A stretch of 56,391 nt of DNA, from NCBI GenBank assembly GCA_024274915.1, contig JAJSAC010000050.1:1-56391 (forward strand), written 5' to 3'. This DNA is from Thermodesulfobacteriota bacterium (GTDB lineage Bacteria; Thermosulfidibacterota; Thermosulfidibacteria; Thermosulfidibacterales; B14-G1). Positions 8,105-16,594 of the stretch are shown piece after piece. The notes under the pieces were generated by a model. It searched no databases and was not told where the DNA came from. It saw only the letters and a program-made list of their open reading frames with translations. The first letter of the stretch is position 1; the number at the start of each line of letters is the position of its first letter. A program made the translations under genes and the position numbers.

Positions 8105-9007
8105 CACCATAGAGACCCTGATGCCCTGGGTGCATAGGATGATGGTTATAGCCAGTTTGGGGGGATAAAGGGCCAGATAGCGGGGTAGAGCCATTCTTAG
8201 ACTCCTAAAGGGTGTTCCCACGGCGTTTCCCAAAACCATGGCCAGGAGGGCCTCTTTGGGGGTTACCAGGCCGGCCTTAAGGAGTCCCCCTGCTACGGCT
8301 GCACCTCCAGCGATGTGAAGGGTATGAGCTGCAGTGATGGCTAGGGCTTGAGGGGGGAGACCGGGGAAGCGGATGTATGAGGCCAAGCTTTGCTGAAAAC
8401 TTTGGAAAAAGCCCCTGTTCACCAGATAGAACACCAATCCCATAACGGGACCTGCGATGATGAGGATTCTGAAGGTCACTTTAGCGGCGTCCAGAGAGGC
8501 TTTCCTGAGGACTTGGTGGATAGTGGGCTCCGGTTTTTCCCCTCCGTTCTCTGCTACCCCATTGGAAACGGGGGGAAAGGTGAAGCGGCCTATGCCCATG
8601 GCCACCATCATGAGTCCCAGACTGGCGGTGATTTGGGTTCCCAGGTAGGCCAGTCCTACCCAACCAGTGAGGGGGTATACGATTCCCACGAGGAGTGGGA
8701 CGAAGGATAAGAAGAGGGGAAGATTGAGGAGCATGGATGCCAAAACCACTTGCCTGGGTGTTAGTTCTTGCTCCCGGTAATGGAGGGAGAGGAGGGCGTC
8801 TCCAGCGAACCCTGAGACCAGCGCCGTGATGAGGGCGCCTTCGCAGCACAAGGGAAGGTGTGCCTTCCTCAAAATGGGTCGGGTGAAGTAGCGGAAAAAA
8901 CGGGTCCAACCCTTCTCTTCCAGGACTTTCCCTAGGATCACACCTCCAAAGACCATGAGGGCTACTTTGGCCAGAGTGGTGACGTAGAGATGAAGGGAGA
9001 GGTCCAT
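8069..9007 (-). CDS. nucleoside-recognition (Gate) domain membrane protein
   Basis: This is a 312-residue polytopic membrane protein of the nucleoside-recognition/Gate-like type found in SpmA/SpmB relatives and permease-like proteins. Eight or more hydrophobic segments are seen, including TTLAKVALMVFGGVILGKVL at the start. Polar Gly-rich re-entrant stretches such as VSGFAGDALLS and GGAAVAGGLLKAG follow, and a C-terminal helix ends FLILWLW. The transported or sensed solute is unknown. ATG 9007 (MDLSLHLY) has AGGAG five bases upstream and is preferred over the longer frame to 9055. It follows the MBL-fold gene by eight bases, so they form an operon. Confidence 0.75.
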   Translation of the reverse strand: MDLSLHLYVTTLAKVALMVFGGVILGKVLEEKGWTRFFRYFTRPILRKAHLPLCCEGALITALVSGFAGDALLSLHYREQELTPRQVVLASMLLNLPLFLSFVPLLVGIVYPLTGWVGLAYLGTQITASLGLMMVAMGIGRFTFPPVSNGVAENGGEKPEPTIHQVLRKASLDAAKVTFRILIIAGPVMGLVFYLVNRGFFQSFQQSLASYIRFPGLPPQALAITAAHTLHIAGGAAVAGGLLKAGLVTPKEALLAMVLGNAVGTPFRSLRMALPRYLALYPPKLAITIILCTQGIRVSMVLTLYFLILWLW

Positions 9008-9015
9008 AGTTTCTC

Positions 9016-9864
9016 CTATAGCTCCAGGGCCCTTCTCACCAGGAGCCGGGCGCACTCCTGGATCACTTCTTTTTGGTAAAAGGTGACCAGTTCATCTTGG
9101 TGGATGGCTTGAAAGACCATTTCTTCGGCTTTTTCAGTGGATCTCTTCACCTTCTCGACCAGTTTTAGTGCCTCATCCCGGGATTTCTGGAAGATTCTGC
9201 TCACCTCTTCCCCCCCAAAATACCGGAGGTGTCCCAAAATTAAGATGGTTGGGCTTAGCGCCCTCAACTTTTCTATAGATTCCAGGTATAGTTCCAGGCT
9301 TTGAAAGAAGAGGGGAAAGTGTTTGCCCTGGGAAGAGTAGTAGCCCATGGAGTCGGAGACAAAGAGGATGCCTTCTCCTTCCCAGAAAAGGGTGCAGGAG
9401 CCCGGGCTGTGGCCTGGAGTGGGCAGTATTTGGATACCGGGTGGAAGAGAGTCTTGGTCCAGGGAAAGGATAGAGGGAAAGTTCTGCCAAGGGATCTCTT
9501 TTCCTTCTCCGTGCTCCTTTAGCACCTTGGTGAAAAATCGGTCGGTTTGCCTATAGCTTTCTATCACCTTCTCCTTGGATAAAAGCTGGACCGTTTCGGT
9601 GGTACCCCAGACATCCAAGGTGGGTAGTGCCCTTTTTAAAGGGGGGACTCCCAAAACGTGGTCGTTGTGTTCGTGGAGGAGGATTAAGGCTTGGGGTGGA
9701 GCCAGTCCTAGTTCTTTCATCTGTTTTAAAGCGGTAGGAGCGACGGCTGACACCCCTCCTTCTACCAGGATGGGAGGGTCTGTGGCTAGCCAAAACAAGG
9801 GAAAGTACTTAGAGCCCAGGGCCACGCATCGAGGTGTTAGGTGTAAAGGTGTTTTTATGAGCAC
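9016..9864 (-). CDS. metallo-beta-lactamase-fold hydrolase
   Basis: This is a 282-residue MBL-fold hydrolase with the full metal-binding set: HEHNDH (HxHxDH), TPGHSPGS for the next His, SDSMGYY for the bridging Asp and LILGHL for the last His. A two-metal hydrolase of the glyoxalase-II-like class is expected; the substrate is unknown. The C-terminal 80 residues are helical and charged. GTG 9864 (VLIKTPLHL) is chosen because the longer frame to 9993 runs into the divergent CsgG-like gene and lacks family similarity. Its only close partner is the downstream Gate-domain membrane protein. Confidence 0.82.
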   Translation of the reverse strand: MLIKTPLHLTPRCVALGSKYFPLFWLATDPPILVEGGVSAVAPTALKQMKELGLAPPQALILLHEHNDHVLGVPPLKRALPTLDVWGTTETVQLLSKEKVIESYRQTDRFFTKVLKEHGEGKEIPWQNFPSILSLDQDSLPPGIQILPTPGHSPGSCTLFWEGEGILFVSDSMGYYSSQGKHFPLFFQSLELYLESIEKLRALSPTILILGHLRYFGGEEVSRIFQKSRDEALKLVEKVKRSTEKAEEMVFQAIHQDELVTFYQKEVIQECARLLVRRALEL

Positions 9865-9959
9865 GGGTCTCCAACCTCCATCTTGTTTTGAAAACGATTC
9901 TAGTGTAGTCTTCCATGGGAAACAATGGATATGAGACCACTCTTTGCAAGGAGGAAGGG

Positions 9960-10952
9960 ATGAAGAGAGTAGGCAAGGTCCTTTTGCTGGCAATGGCAGC
10001 CCTTTTGATAACGGCGTGTACCGAGACTACCACCAATGTGCAAACAGGAGGACCAACCGTTCAGGAAGCCCTCACCTATCAGGGACCTAAGGCTAGGATT
10101 GCGGTGGCAAGTTTCAAGTGTAAGGCGGCCCAGTGCGGAGGCCAGATTGGTGATGGTCTAGCAGATATGCTTGCTACGGCCCTCTTTCGTACAGGGCGTT
10201 TTGTTGTTCTGGAAAGGGGCGAGGGGTTTGAAGAGGTCAAGAAAGAATTGGAGCTAGCCCAGTCGGAATATGTGAATCAACGCAAGGCTGCCCAGAAAGG
10301 ACAAATCGAATCTGCCGATGTTTTGGTGGTTGGGGCCATCACCGCCTTTGAACCTAACTACACAGGTGGTGGCGGTGCTGTGGGTGGCCTTTTTGGCACC
10401 GTGCTAGGCGGGGTGGGGGCCAAGATGAAGAATGCCTATATCGCGGCCGACCTCCGTTTGGTGGATGTGAGGACAGGTAGGGTTATCAACGCCACCACTG
10501 TGGAAGGGAAGGCTACAAGCTGGGGTATTGGTGGCGGTCTTGGGGCCAGGGTGAGCAGCCATGTCTTTTTGGGTGGAGCCCTGGGCGCTTACAAGAACAC
10601 CCCTATGGAGAAGGCTATCCGGGTCATGCTTCAGAACGCTGTGAATGCGATAGCCCAGATGGTTCCCCAGACCTACTACCGTTACGGCGAAACGGGTCAG
10701 CCCGTTGGTGCTTCTGCTCCTGCCGCTGTTTCCAGCCCTACCGCTGGGTATGTGAGCTTTCCCCAGGTGAGAGTGATGCATGTAGTGAGAACGGCCAATG
10801 TGAGATCGGGTCCAGGGACCAATCATTCCATCGTTACCAAGGTGACAGCGGGCACTGTACTGAAGGCTATGGGTAGGCAGGGGAGCTGGTACCAGGTCAC
10901 CCTGCCCGATGGCAGGATTGGGTGGATCTACGGCACTTTGGTGAGTGAATAG
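9960..10952 (+). CDS. CsgG-family lipoprotein with C-terminal SH3 domain
   Basis: This 330-residue lipoprotein has signal peptide MKRVGKVLLLAMAALLITAC, where Cys20 is the lipobox residue. A CsgG-like domain follows (about 40-235): AVASF, IGDGLADMLATALF, FVVLERGEGFEEV, ADVLVVGAIT and a Gly-rich stretch in the position of the CsgG pore loop. A bacterial SH3 domain closes the protein (about 265-330: TANVRSGPGTNHSIVTKVT, RIGWIYG). CsgG proteins form outer-membrane export pores. SH3b domains usually bind peptidoglycan or glycans, so this may be an envelope-anchored pore or scaffold. No curli subunit genes are nearby. ATG 9960 has AGGAGG upstream. Confidence 0.85.
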   Translation: MKRVGKVLLLAMAALLITACTETTTNVQTGGPTVQEALTYQGPKARIAVASFKCKAAQCGGQIGDGLADMLATALFRTGRFVVLERGEGFEEVKKELELAQSEYVNQRKAAQKGQIESADVLVVGAITAFEPNYTGGGGAVGGLFGTVLGGVGAKMKNAYIAADLRLVDVRTGRVINATTVEGKATSWGIGGGLGARVSSHVFLGGALGAYKNTPMEKAIRVMLQNAVNAIAQMVPQTYYRYGETGQPVGASAPAAVSSPTAGYVSFPQVRVMHVVRTANVRSGPGTNHSIVTKVTAGTVLKAMGRQGSWYQVTLPDGRIGWIYGTLVSE

Positions 10953-10967
10953 CCCTAGATACCGCTT

Positions 10968-10997
10968 GGGGGGACCTTTTCGCGGTTCCCCCTTTTT
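10968..10997 (+). terminator. rho-independent terminator after CsgG-like gene
   Basis: A nine-bp stem (10968-10976 with 10984-10992, one mismatch) is followed by TTTTT at 10993-10997. It lies 16 bases after the stop codon. Confidence 0.8.
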
Positions 10998-11013
10998 GTC
11001 AGGCCCTTTAAGG

Positions 11014-11042
11014 TTGACAGTGAAACCTTTGGAAATTATAGC
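11014..11042 (+). promoter_or_regulatory. promoter of tRNA-Sec
   Basis: TTGACA (11014-11019) and TATAGC (11037-11042) are separated by 17 bases. The predicted start is 6-8 bases before the tRNA 5' end, a strong stand-alone promoter for the tRNA gene. Confidence 0.7.
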
Positions 11043-11056
11043 ACCCTCTGCCTCTT

Positions 11057-11151
11057 GGAAGTGGCTGGTGGCTGGTGCTGCCCCCGGACTTCAAATCCGG
11101 TGAGCCTCCCAAAAGGGGGCTGGTGGGTTCGATTCCCACCCACTTCCGCCA
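11057..11151 (+). tRNA. selC: tRNA-Sec (UCA anticodon)
   Basis: This is a 95-base selenocysteine tRNA with encoded CCA. The acceptor stem has eight base pairs (11057-11064 GGAAGTGG with 11140-11147 CCACTTCC) and the discriminator is G11148. The anticodon stem-loop CCGGA-CTTCAAA-TCCGG presents TCA. A long variable arm follows (GAGCCTCCC-AAAA-GGGGGCT region). The T arm is GTGGG-TTCGATT-CCCAC. An 8+5 acceptor/T helix, long variable arm and UCA anticodon together are diagnostic of bacterial tRNA-Sec, which reads UGA through SelB. The genome should therefore encode selenoproteins and selA/selB/selD elsewhere; none is in this window. Confidence 0.96.
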
Positions 11152-11167
11152 GGCTCTCTTTTCTGCG

Positions 11168-11196
11168 TTGTAACTTTCCCTCTGTTGTTGTACTAC
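11168..11196 (+). promoter_or_regulatory. promoter of murG operon
   Basis: TTGTAA (11168-11173) and TACTAC (11191-11196) are spaced by 17 bases. The predicted start near 11203 lies after the upstream in-frame codon at 11185, which supports TTG 11233 as the murG start. Confidence 0.5.
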
Positions 11197-11232
11197 TTCT
11201 CTAGTAGTTTCATCCCTTCTGGAGGCATTGGT

Positions 11233-12330
11233 TTGCCTGAAAGAGTGGTTATGGCCGGAGGAGGCACAGGGGGCCATCTCTTCCCTGCTATTGCTGTGGC
11301 CAGGGAGTTGGAGGATATGGTGCCTGCAGTGGAGGTCCATTTCATTGGCACTTTCCATGGTATCGAGGCCAGGATACTGCCCAGGGAAGGTTTTCCCCTA
11401 CATGTGGTTGAGGCCGAGGGGTTTCGGGGGAGAGGTCTCAGGAGAGGAGTGGCCCTCCTCAAACTGATTGTGGGTTTCCGTCAGTCTCTGAGGATCCTGA
11501 GAGTGGTGCGGCCTCGATGGGTACTGGGTGTGGGGGGGTATGCTTCTTTACCAGCGGGATTGGCCGCCGTGGCCCTTAGAATTCCCCTTTTTCTCCACGA
11601 ACAGAATGCTGTGCCTGGGTTGGCCAACAGGGTGTTGTCTCGTTGGGCCCGGGAAGTTTTCCTCTCCTATCCCAGGACTAAAGGACTTTCTCAAAGGGCT
11701 CGAACGAGGGTGACGGGCAATCCCGTGAGGAGGGAACTTGCAGGGGTCTCCAGGGACCCCGCTTTTTTTGGTATTGGCCGGGACAAGAGGGTGGTCCTGG
11801 TCTTCGGAGGCAGCCAGGGGGCCAAGTCCATAAATAGAGCTTTGATGGGAGACTTGGGACTTTTCGAGGAACATAGGGAGAGGATGGCCTTCATTCACCA
11901 AGTGGGTGAGGGTATGGTGGAGGAAGTGAAAGAGACCTATGAGAGGGTAGGCCTGGAGGCCCATGTGACTCCTTTCATTCATGAGATGGGGAAGGCCTAT
12001 GCTACGGCCCATCTGGTGGTGTGCAGGGCTGGTGCCACAACCCTGGCGGAGGTGACGGTGTTGGGGAAACCGTCCATTCTCATTCCCTTTCCCCATGCTG
12101 TGGGTGACCACCAGCTTCACAACGCCAGGGCCTTGGAGGCGGCTGGTGCCGCCCTGGTCATAACAGAGTTGGAGTTTGAACCGGGCCTTTTAGGTGGTAA
12201 AATACTAAGTCTTCTCTTCGATGACAGTGGGTTGGAGGCCATGGGTATGGAAGCTAGAAAGCTGGGCAAACCCCGTGCAGCTAGGGCGATAGCTGAGCGG
12301 TGTTGGGAGGTGGTGGGTGCTGGAGGGTAG
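11233..12330 (+). CDS. murG: UDP-GlcNAc--lipid I GlcNAc transferase
   Basis: This 365-residue MurG is the peripheral inner-membrane GT28 enzyme that adds GlcNAc to lipid I to make lipid II. The N-terminal donor loop VVMAGGGTGGHLFPA, GVGGYASLPAGLAA, HEQNAVPGLAN, VFGGSQGAKSIN and CRAGATTLAEV are all canonical. The proposed start is TTG 11233 with GGAGG seven bases upstream; the open frame reaches back to 11185 but overlaps the promoter. It is the first gene of the cell-wall run, and its stop overlaps murC by 14 bases. Confidence 0.95.
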   Translation: MPERVVMAGGGTGGHLFPAIAVARELEDMVPAVEVHFIGTFHGIEARILPREGFPLHVVEAEGFRGRGLRRGVALLKLIVGFRQSLRILRVVRPRWVLGVGGYASLPAGLAAVALRIPLFLHEQNAVPGLANRVLSRWAREVFLSYPRTKGLSQRARTRVTGNPVRRELAGVSRDPAFFGIGRDKRVVLVFGGSQGAKSINRALMGDLGLFEEHRERMAFIHQVGEGMVEEVKETYERVGLEAHVTPFIHEMGKAYATAHLVVCRAGATTLAEVTVLGKPSILIPFPHAVGDHQLHNARALEAAGAALVITELEFEPGLLGGKILSLLFDDSGLEAMGMEARKLGKPRAARAIAERCWEVVGAGG

Positions 12331-13669
12331 AGTACATTTTGTTGGTATGGGAGGAGTGGGCATGAGTGCTCTGGCTCGCATACTCCTCTCCATGGGAGTA
12401 GAGGTGAGTGGCTCCGATATCCAACGGAATGTGCTCTTAGACCAGTTGGAGGAGTTAGGGGCCAGGGTTTTCATGGGCCACAGGGCAGAGCAGGTGGGTG
12501 ATGCTCGATTAGTGGTCTACTCCACGGCCATAAAGGAGGACAATCCTGAGCTGGTAGAGGCTAGGAGGAGGGATGTCCCCGTGGTGCACAGGGGGGAGAT
12601 GCTGGCCAGGATCATGGCTGAAAAGGAAGGGGTGGCTGTGGCTGGCTCCCATGGCAAGACCACCACCTCGGCCATGGTGGCGGCCATTCTCATAGAGGCC
12701 GGTTGGGAGCCCACAGTGTTGGTGGGAGGACGTCTTCTATCCATGGATACCAATGCCCTTTTAGGAAAGGGTAGGTTGATTGTAGCTGAAGCCGATGAGA
12801 GTGATGGGTCTTTTCTCAAGCTGTTTCCCCATTACGCCGTGGTCACCAACGTGGACATGGAGCACTTGGACCATTACGGAGACTTTCCCACTTTGGTGGA
12901 GGCGTTCCGAACTTTTCTCGGCCACGTTCAGGATTTGGCCCTCGTCTGTTGGGATGACCCTGTACTGAAGGGGATGGTTGGGAAAGGTCGGGTCACCTAT
13001 GGTTTCTCCCCTGGGGCTTATTACAGGGTTGTGGATGTGAAAAAGGAAGGAGATGGCCAGTCTTTCACTTGCCTCAGGGGAGGAGAAGAGCTTGGCAGGG
13101 TGAGGATTCGTCTTCCCGGTCAACATAACACCCTTAACGCATTGGCCGCTTTGGCCCTTTCTTTGGAGATGGGAGTGAAGTGGGAGGAGGGCGTGGAGGC
13201 CTTGGCCACTTTCTCTGGGGTTGATAGGAGGCTCACTCCCAAAGGGGAAGTGAAAGGGGTATTGGTAGTGGATGATTATGGTCACCATCCAACGGAAATA
13301 AAGTGTACTCTCCAGGCGGCCAGGCAGGAGTGGCCCCACAGGAGGATGGTGGTGGTCTTCCAGCCCCACAGGTACTCCCGAACCAAAGCTCTCCTGGAGT
13401 CTTTCTGGGAGTCTTTCCATGGGACGGAGGAGCTGGTGGTTATGGAAATCTACTCTGCAGGGGAGAGTCCCAATGGAGTGACGGGGATGGATCTCTGGCA
13501 GGGGGTGAAGGAAAAAAGCTGTCCTAGAGCCCTCTTTCTACCTACCAGGGAGGAAGTGGTGGGACATCTGGTGAGGACCCTTCGAGAGGGAGATCTCCTC
13601 ATCACTCTGGGAGCGGGGGACGTGTGGAAGGTGGGAAGGGAAGTGTTGCGGGCTTTGGAGGAGAGGTGA
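12317..13669 (+). CDS. murC: UDP-N-acetylmuramate--L-alanine ligase
   Basis: This is a 450-residue Mur ligase that adds L-Ala to UDP-MurNAc using ATP. Seen are the Rossmann start HFVGMGGVGMSALA, the P-loop GSHGKTTTSAM, EADESDGSFL, NVDMEHLDHYG and the C-terminal DDYGHHPTEI and FQPHRYSRT motifs. The start is GTG 12317, inside the end of murG, with GGGAGG upstream. Such overlaps continue through the operon, pointing to translational coupling. Confidence 0.96.
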   Translation: MLEGRVHFVGMGGVGMSALARILLSMGVEVSGSDIQRNVLLDQLEELGARVFMGHRAEQVGDARLVVYSTAIKEDNPELVEARRRDVPVVHRGEMLARIMAEKEGVAVAGSHGKTTTSAMVAAILIEAGWEPTVLVGGRLLSMDTNALLGKGRLIVAEADESDGSFLKLFPHYAVVTNVDMEHLDHYGDFPTLVEAFRTFLGHVQDLALVCWDDPVLKGMVGKGRVTYGFSPGAYYRVVDVKKEGDGQSFTCLRGGEELGRVRIRLPGQHNTLNALAALALSLEMGVKWEEGVEALATFSGVDRRLTPKGEVKGVLVVDDYGHHPTEIKCTLQAARQEWPHRRMVVVFQPHRYSRTKALLESFWESFHGTEELVVMEIYSAGESPNGVTGMDLWQGVKEKSCPRALFLPTREEVVGHLVRTLREGDLLITLGAGDVWKVGREVLRALEER

Positions 13670-14526
13670 AAGGGGTTTTGGAGAGAGGCGTACTCCTGGG
13701 ACAATACACCACTTTCAGGATAGGAGGTCCTGCAAGATATCTGGCTACCCCCTCTTCCATTGAAGAGTTGGTCCGGTTGGAGAAGTGGGCAGGGAAAGAA
13801 GGGGTTCCTTTATTGCTTTTGGGAGGTGGGTCCAATCTTCTGGTGGGGGAGGGGGGATTTCCTGGGCTGGTTGTACTCACCAGGGGGTTGATGGAAGTGG
13901 AGGTTGATGGGGACAGGATAAGGGCCCAGGGGGGGGTTTTCCTGGGGCTTCTCTCCGCCCTTGCCATGAAGTACAGGCTGTCAGGTCTGGAACCTCTGGG
14001 GGGAATACCTGGTACTTTGGGTGGAGCCTTAACTATGAACGCGGGGGCGTTTGATCGGACCTTGGGTGAGCTGGTGGAGGCGGTGGAGGTCCTGGTGGAT
14101 GGGAGGGTGGAAGTCCTCAGAGGAGAGGAGGTGGATTGGGGCTACCGGACTTCTTCTCTCAAAGGGTCCACAGTGGTGGGGGCTACCCTTAGATTGGTCC
14201 CCGGGGATAGGGATAAGATCCGAGGGGAGATGGTCCGTTTCGCTAGGTTGAGGCGTCAGAAGCAGCCTTTGGATTTCCCTTCTGCGGGCTCTGTTTTTAG
14301 AAACCCGCCAGGTCACAGTGCGGGGGTGCTCATAGAGGAGGTGGGTTTGAAGGGGGCTAGGGTGGGGGATGCCATGGTTTCTCCCCTCCATGCCAATTTT
14401 ATTGTCAACCTGGGCCGGGCCAAGGCCCAGGATGTGAGGGCACTGATAGAGATGGTGAAGGGGAGGGTGTGGGAGAGGTTTTCCATTTCTCTGGAGGAGG
14501 AGATAATCTATGCGGGAGTGTTTTAG
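13666..14526 (+). CDS. murB: UDP-N-acetylenolpyruvoylglucosamine reductase
   Basis: This is a 286-residue MurB flavoprotein that reduces UDP-GlcNAc-enolpyruvate to UDP-MurNAc. The FAD motifs TTFRIGGPARYLA and LGGGSNLLV are present, as are GIPGTLGGALTMNAGA and the catalytic region around YRTSSLKG and SAGSVFRNP. The C-terminal segment is the short type (EEEIIYAG). The start is GTG 13666 in GTGA overlap with the murC stop, preceded by GGAGG. The longer frame from 13624 would overlap murC by 46 bases and adds a non-conserved Gly-rich stretch. Confidence 0.94.
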   Translation: MKGVLERGVLLGQYTTFRIGGPARYLATPSSIEELVRLEKWAGKEGVPLLLLGGGSNLLVGEGGFPGLVVLTRGLMEVEVDGDRIRAQGGVFLGLLSALAMKYRLSGLEPLGGIPGTLGGALTMNAGAFDRTLGELVEAVEVLVDGRVEVLRGEEVDWGYRTSSLKGSTVVGATLRLVPGDRDKIRGEMVRFARLRRQKQPLDFPSAGSVFRNPPGHSAGVLIEEVGLKGARVGDAMVSPLHANFIVNLGRAKAQDVRALIEMVKGRVWERFSISLEEEIIYAGVF

Positions 14527-15454
14527 TTTGGAGAAGATGAGGGTTGCGTTGCTGCTGGGGGGGCCTTCCTCTGAGAGGGAGGTGTCTCTTAAAACTGGTG
14601 GGGCAGTGGCCTTGGCCTTGAGAAAAAAAGGCCTGCACGTGGTGGAATTGGATGTGGGGGAGAATCTATCAAAGCTAGTGGAAGATCTGAAAAGGGTGGA
14701 ACCCCAGATAGTCTTCATTGCCCTTCACGGTGCTTTTGGGGAGGACGGAGTGATCCAGGGAGTATTGGAGTATCTGGGCCTTCCTTACACAGGGTCTGGG
14801 GTGTTGGCCAGTGCCCTGGCCATGAACAAGGTGGCTTCCAAGCGCCTCTTCTCTTATCACGGGATCCCCGTGCCCCGATATACCATCTTTCGCAGGGAAG
14901 GCTGGACCCTTCCCGGGGAGGTGCCTCTGGAGGAACTCACCTATCCCTTGGTGGTTAAGCCTGCTGCCGAAGGATCTACCATTGGGGTGAGCATAGTGGA
15001 GGAGGGAGAGGGATTGGAGGGGGCCTTAAGGGATGCCTACAAGTACGGAGACACGGTGCTGGTGGAGGAATTTATAGAGGGCAGGGAGATTACTGTAGGC
15101 ATCCTGGGAGATGAGCCTCTCCCAGTTATAGAGATCATACCAGAGACGGGATTCTACGATTATCGGTCCAAGTATACACCGGGACTCACCAGATACGAGG
15201 TTCCTGCCAATCTGCCCAGGGATACTGCCCTACTGGTCCAGGACATGGCCCTTTTGGCCCATAGGGCTTTGGGTTGTAAAGACGTTTCCAGGGTAGATTT
15301 TCGTCTTTCGGAGGACGGGATCCCCTATGTTCTAGAGGTAAACACTATTCCCGGCATGACAGAAACCAGTCTCTTGCCCAAGGCTGCTGCAGCGGCTGGT
15401 ATATCTTTTGAAGAACTGGTATTGCGTATCTTGGAGTCGGCTTTGAAGAAGTGA
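14510..15454 (+). CDS. ddl: D-alanine--D-alanine ligase
   Basis: This ATP-grasp ligase makes D-Ala-D-Ala for the peptidoglycan stem. It shows LLGGPSSEREVSLKTG, ALHGAFGEDGVIQGVLE, the ATP-grasp PLVVKPAAEGSTIGV, VEEFIEGREITVG and the Mg site VLEVNTIPGMTETSL. Two starts are possible. ATG 14510 has a strong GGAGGAGGAG seven bases away but adds nine residues. ATG 14537 (MRVALLLGG) matches the usual family N-terminus but has only GGAG three bases upstream. The gene overlaps murB by 17 bases in the first case. The normal dcw order would place ftsQ and ftsA next; here ftsZ follows directly. Confidence 0.94.
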   Translation: MRECFSLEKMRVALLLGGPSSEREVSLKTGGAVALALRKKGLHVVELDVGENLSKLVEDLKRVEPQIVFIALHGAFGEDGVIQGVLEYLGLPYTGSGVLASALAMNKVASKRLFSYHGIPVPRYTIFRREGWTLPGEVPLEELTYPLVVKPAAEGSTIGVSIVEEGEGLEGALRDAYKYGDTVLVEEFIEGREITVGILGDEPLPVIEIIPETGFYDYRSKYTPGLTRYEVPANLPRDTALLVQDMALLAHRALGCKDVSRVDFRLSEDGIPYVLEVNTIPGMTETSLLPKAAAAAGISFEELVLRILESALKK

Positions 15455-15463
15455 GGAGGTGGG

Positions 15464-16594
15464 GTGGTGCTCTTGATAGAGCTGGATGAGGACCTGACCA
15501 GGGGTGCGGTCTTAAAGGTAGTGGGTGTGGGAGGCGCTGGAGGCAACGCTGTGGACAACATGATAGAGCATGGCCTCCAAGGTGTGGAGTTTGTGGCCAT
15601 AAACACCGACGTTCAAGCCCTGAGCCGCTGCAAGGCTCCCGTGAAGGTCCATATAGGATCCAGTATAACCCGGGGGTTGGGGGCGGGGGCCAATCCTGAT
15701 GTGGGACGCAAGGCGGCTGAGGAGGATGGGGACAGGATAAAGGAAGCCCTTGCAGGGGCCGACATGGTCTTTGTCACGGCGGGGATGGGAGGTGGTACAG
15801 GAACTGGTGCCGCTCCTGTAGTGGCCAAAGTTGCCAGAGAATTGGGGGCGCTGACCGTGGCTGTGGTGACCAGGCCTTTTCTCTTTGAGGGTAAGCAGAG
15901 GATGCGAAACGCCGAGGATGGGTTGAGGGAGCTCAGAGCCTGTGTGGATACCATCTTAACTATTCCCAACGAGAAGCTCTTTGAGGTGGTAGACGAAAAG
16001 ACGGGTTTTAAGGAGGCCTTCAGGATAGCCGATGACGTGCTGCGTCAGGGCGTTCAGGGCATCTCCGACATCATAACTGTTCCGGGATTAGTGAATGTGG
16101 ACTTTGCCGATGTGAAGACCGTTATGGAGGGCCAGGGGTTGGCTCTCATGGGTACCGCTTCGGCCATGGGAGAAGAGCGGGCGAGGAAGGCGGCTCTGGG
16201 GGCCGTTTCCAGTCCCCTTTTGGAGGATGTGAAGGTGGAGGGGGCCCGGGGTGTGCTCATCAATATTACCGGGGGCTTGGCCCTAACTCTCGTCGAAGTG
16301 AGGGAAGCGGCTAGGGTGGTCTATGAGGCGGCTCACGAGGATGCCAACATCATTTTTGGGGCGGTTATTGATGACAGGGTGGGGGAAGAGGTGAGGGTGA
16401 CAGTGATAGCTACCGGTTTTGACGAGGTACGGGAAGAGTTGGAACTTACTCCGCCCGAGGAGGTCAAGCTTAAACCTCAGAGGAGGGATTTGCCTGCTGA
16501 GCCTCCTCAGCCTGTTCAGGAGGAGATTGATCTAGAGGAATATGGGGATCTGCCTCCTATGCTGAGGAGGATGTTGGAGAAAGAGAGCCGTTGA
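15464..16594 (+). CDS. ftsZ: cell division protein FtsZ
   Basis: This 376-residue tubulin homologue forms the cytokinetic ring. Seen are the N-terminal [16 protein letters not shown], the tubulin signature [13 protein letters not shown], the T7-loop region [11 protein letters not shown] and a linker with many Pro/Gln. The conserved C-terminal peptide [13 protein letters not shown] is the docking site for FtsA/ZipA-like partners. The start is GTG 15464 after GAGGAGG; GTG 15467 is equally possible. FtsA, the usual membrane tether gene just upstream, is absent from this locus. Confidence 0.97.
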   Translation: MVLLIELDEDLTRGAVLKVVGVGGAGGNAVDNMIEHGLQGVEFVAINTDVQALSRCKAPVKVHIGSSITRGLGAGANPDVGRKAAEEDGDRIKEALAGADMVFVTAGMGGGTGTGAAPVVAKVARELGALTVAVVTRPFLFEGKQRMRNAEDGLRELRACVDTILTIPNEKLFEVVDEKTGFKEAFRIADDVLRQGVQGISDIITVPGLVNVDFADVKTVMEGQGLALMGTASAMGEERARKAALGAVSSPLLEDVKVEGARGVLINITGGLALTLVEVREAARVVYEAAHEDANIIFGAVIDDRVGEEVRVTVIATGFDEVREELELTPPEEVKLKPQRRDLPAEPPQPVQEEIDLEEYGDLPPMLRRMLEKESR

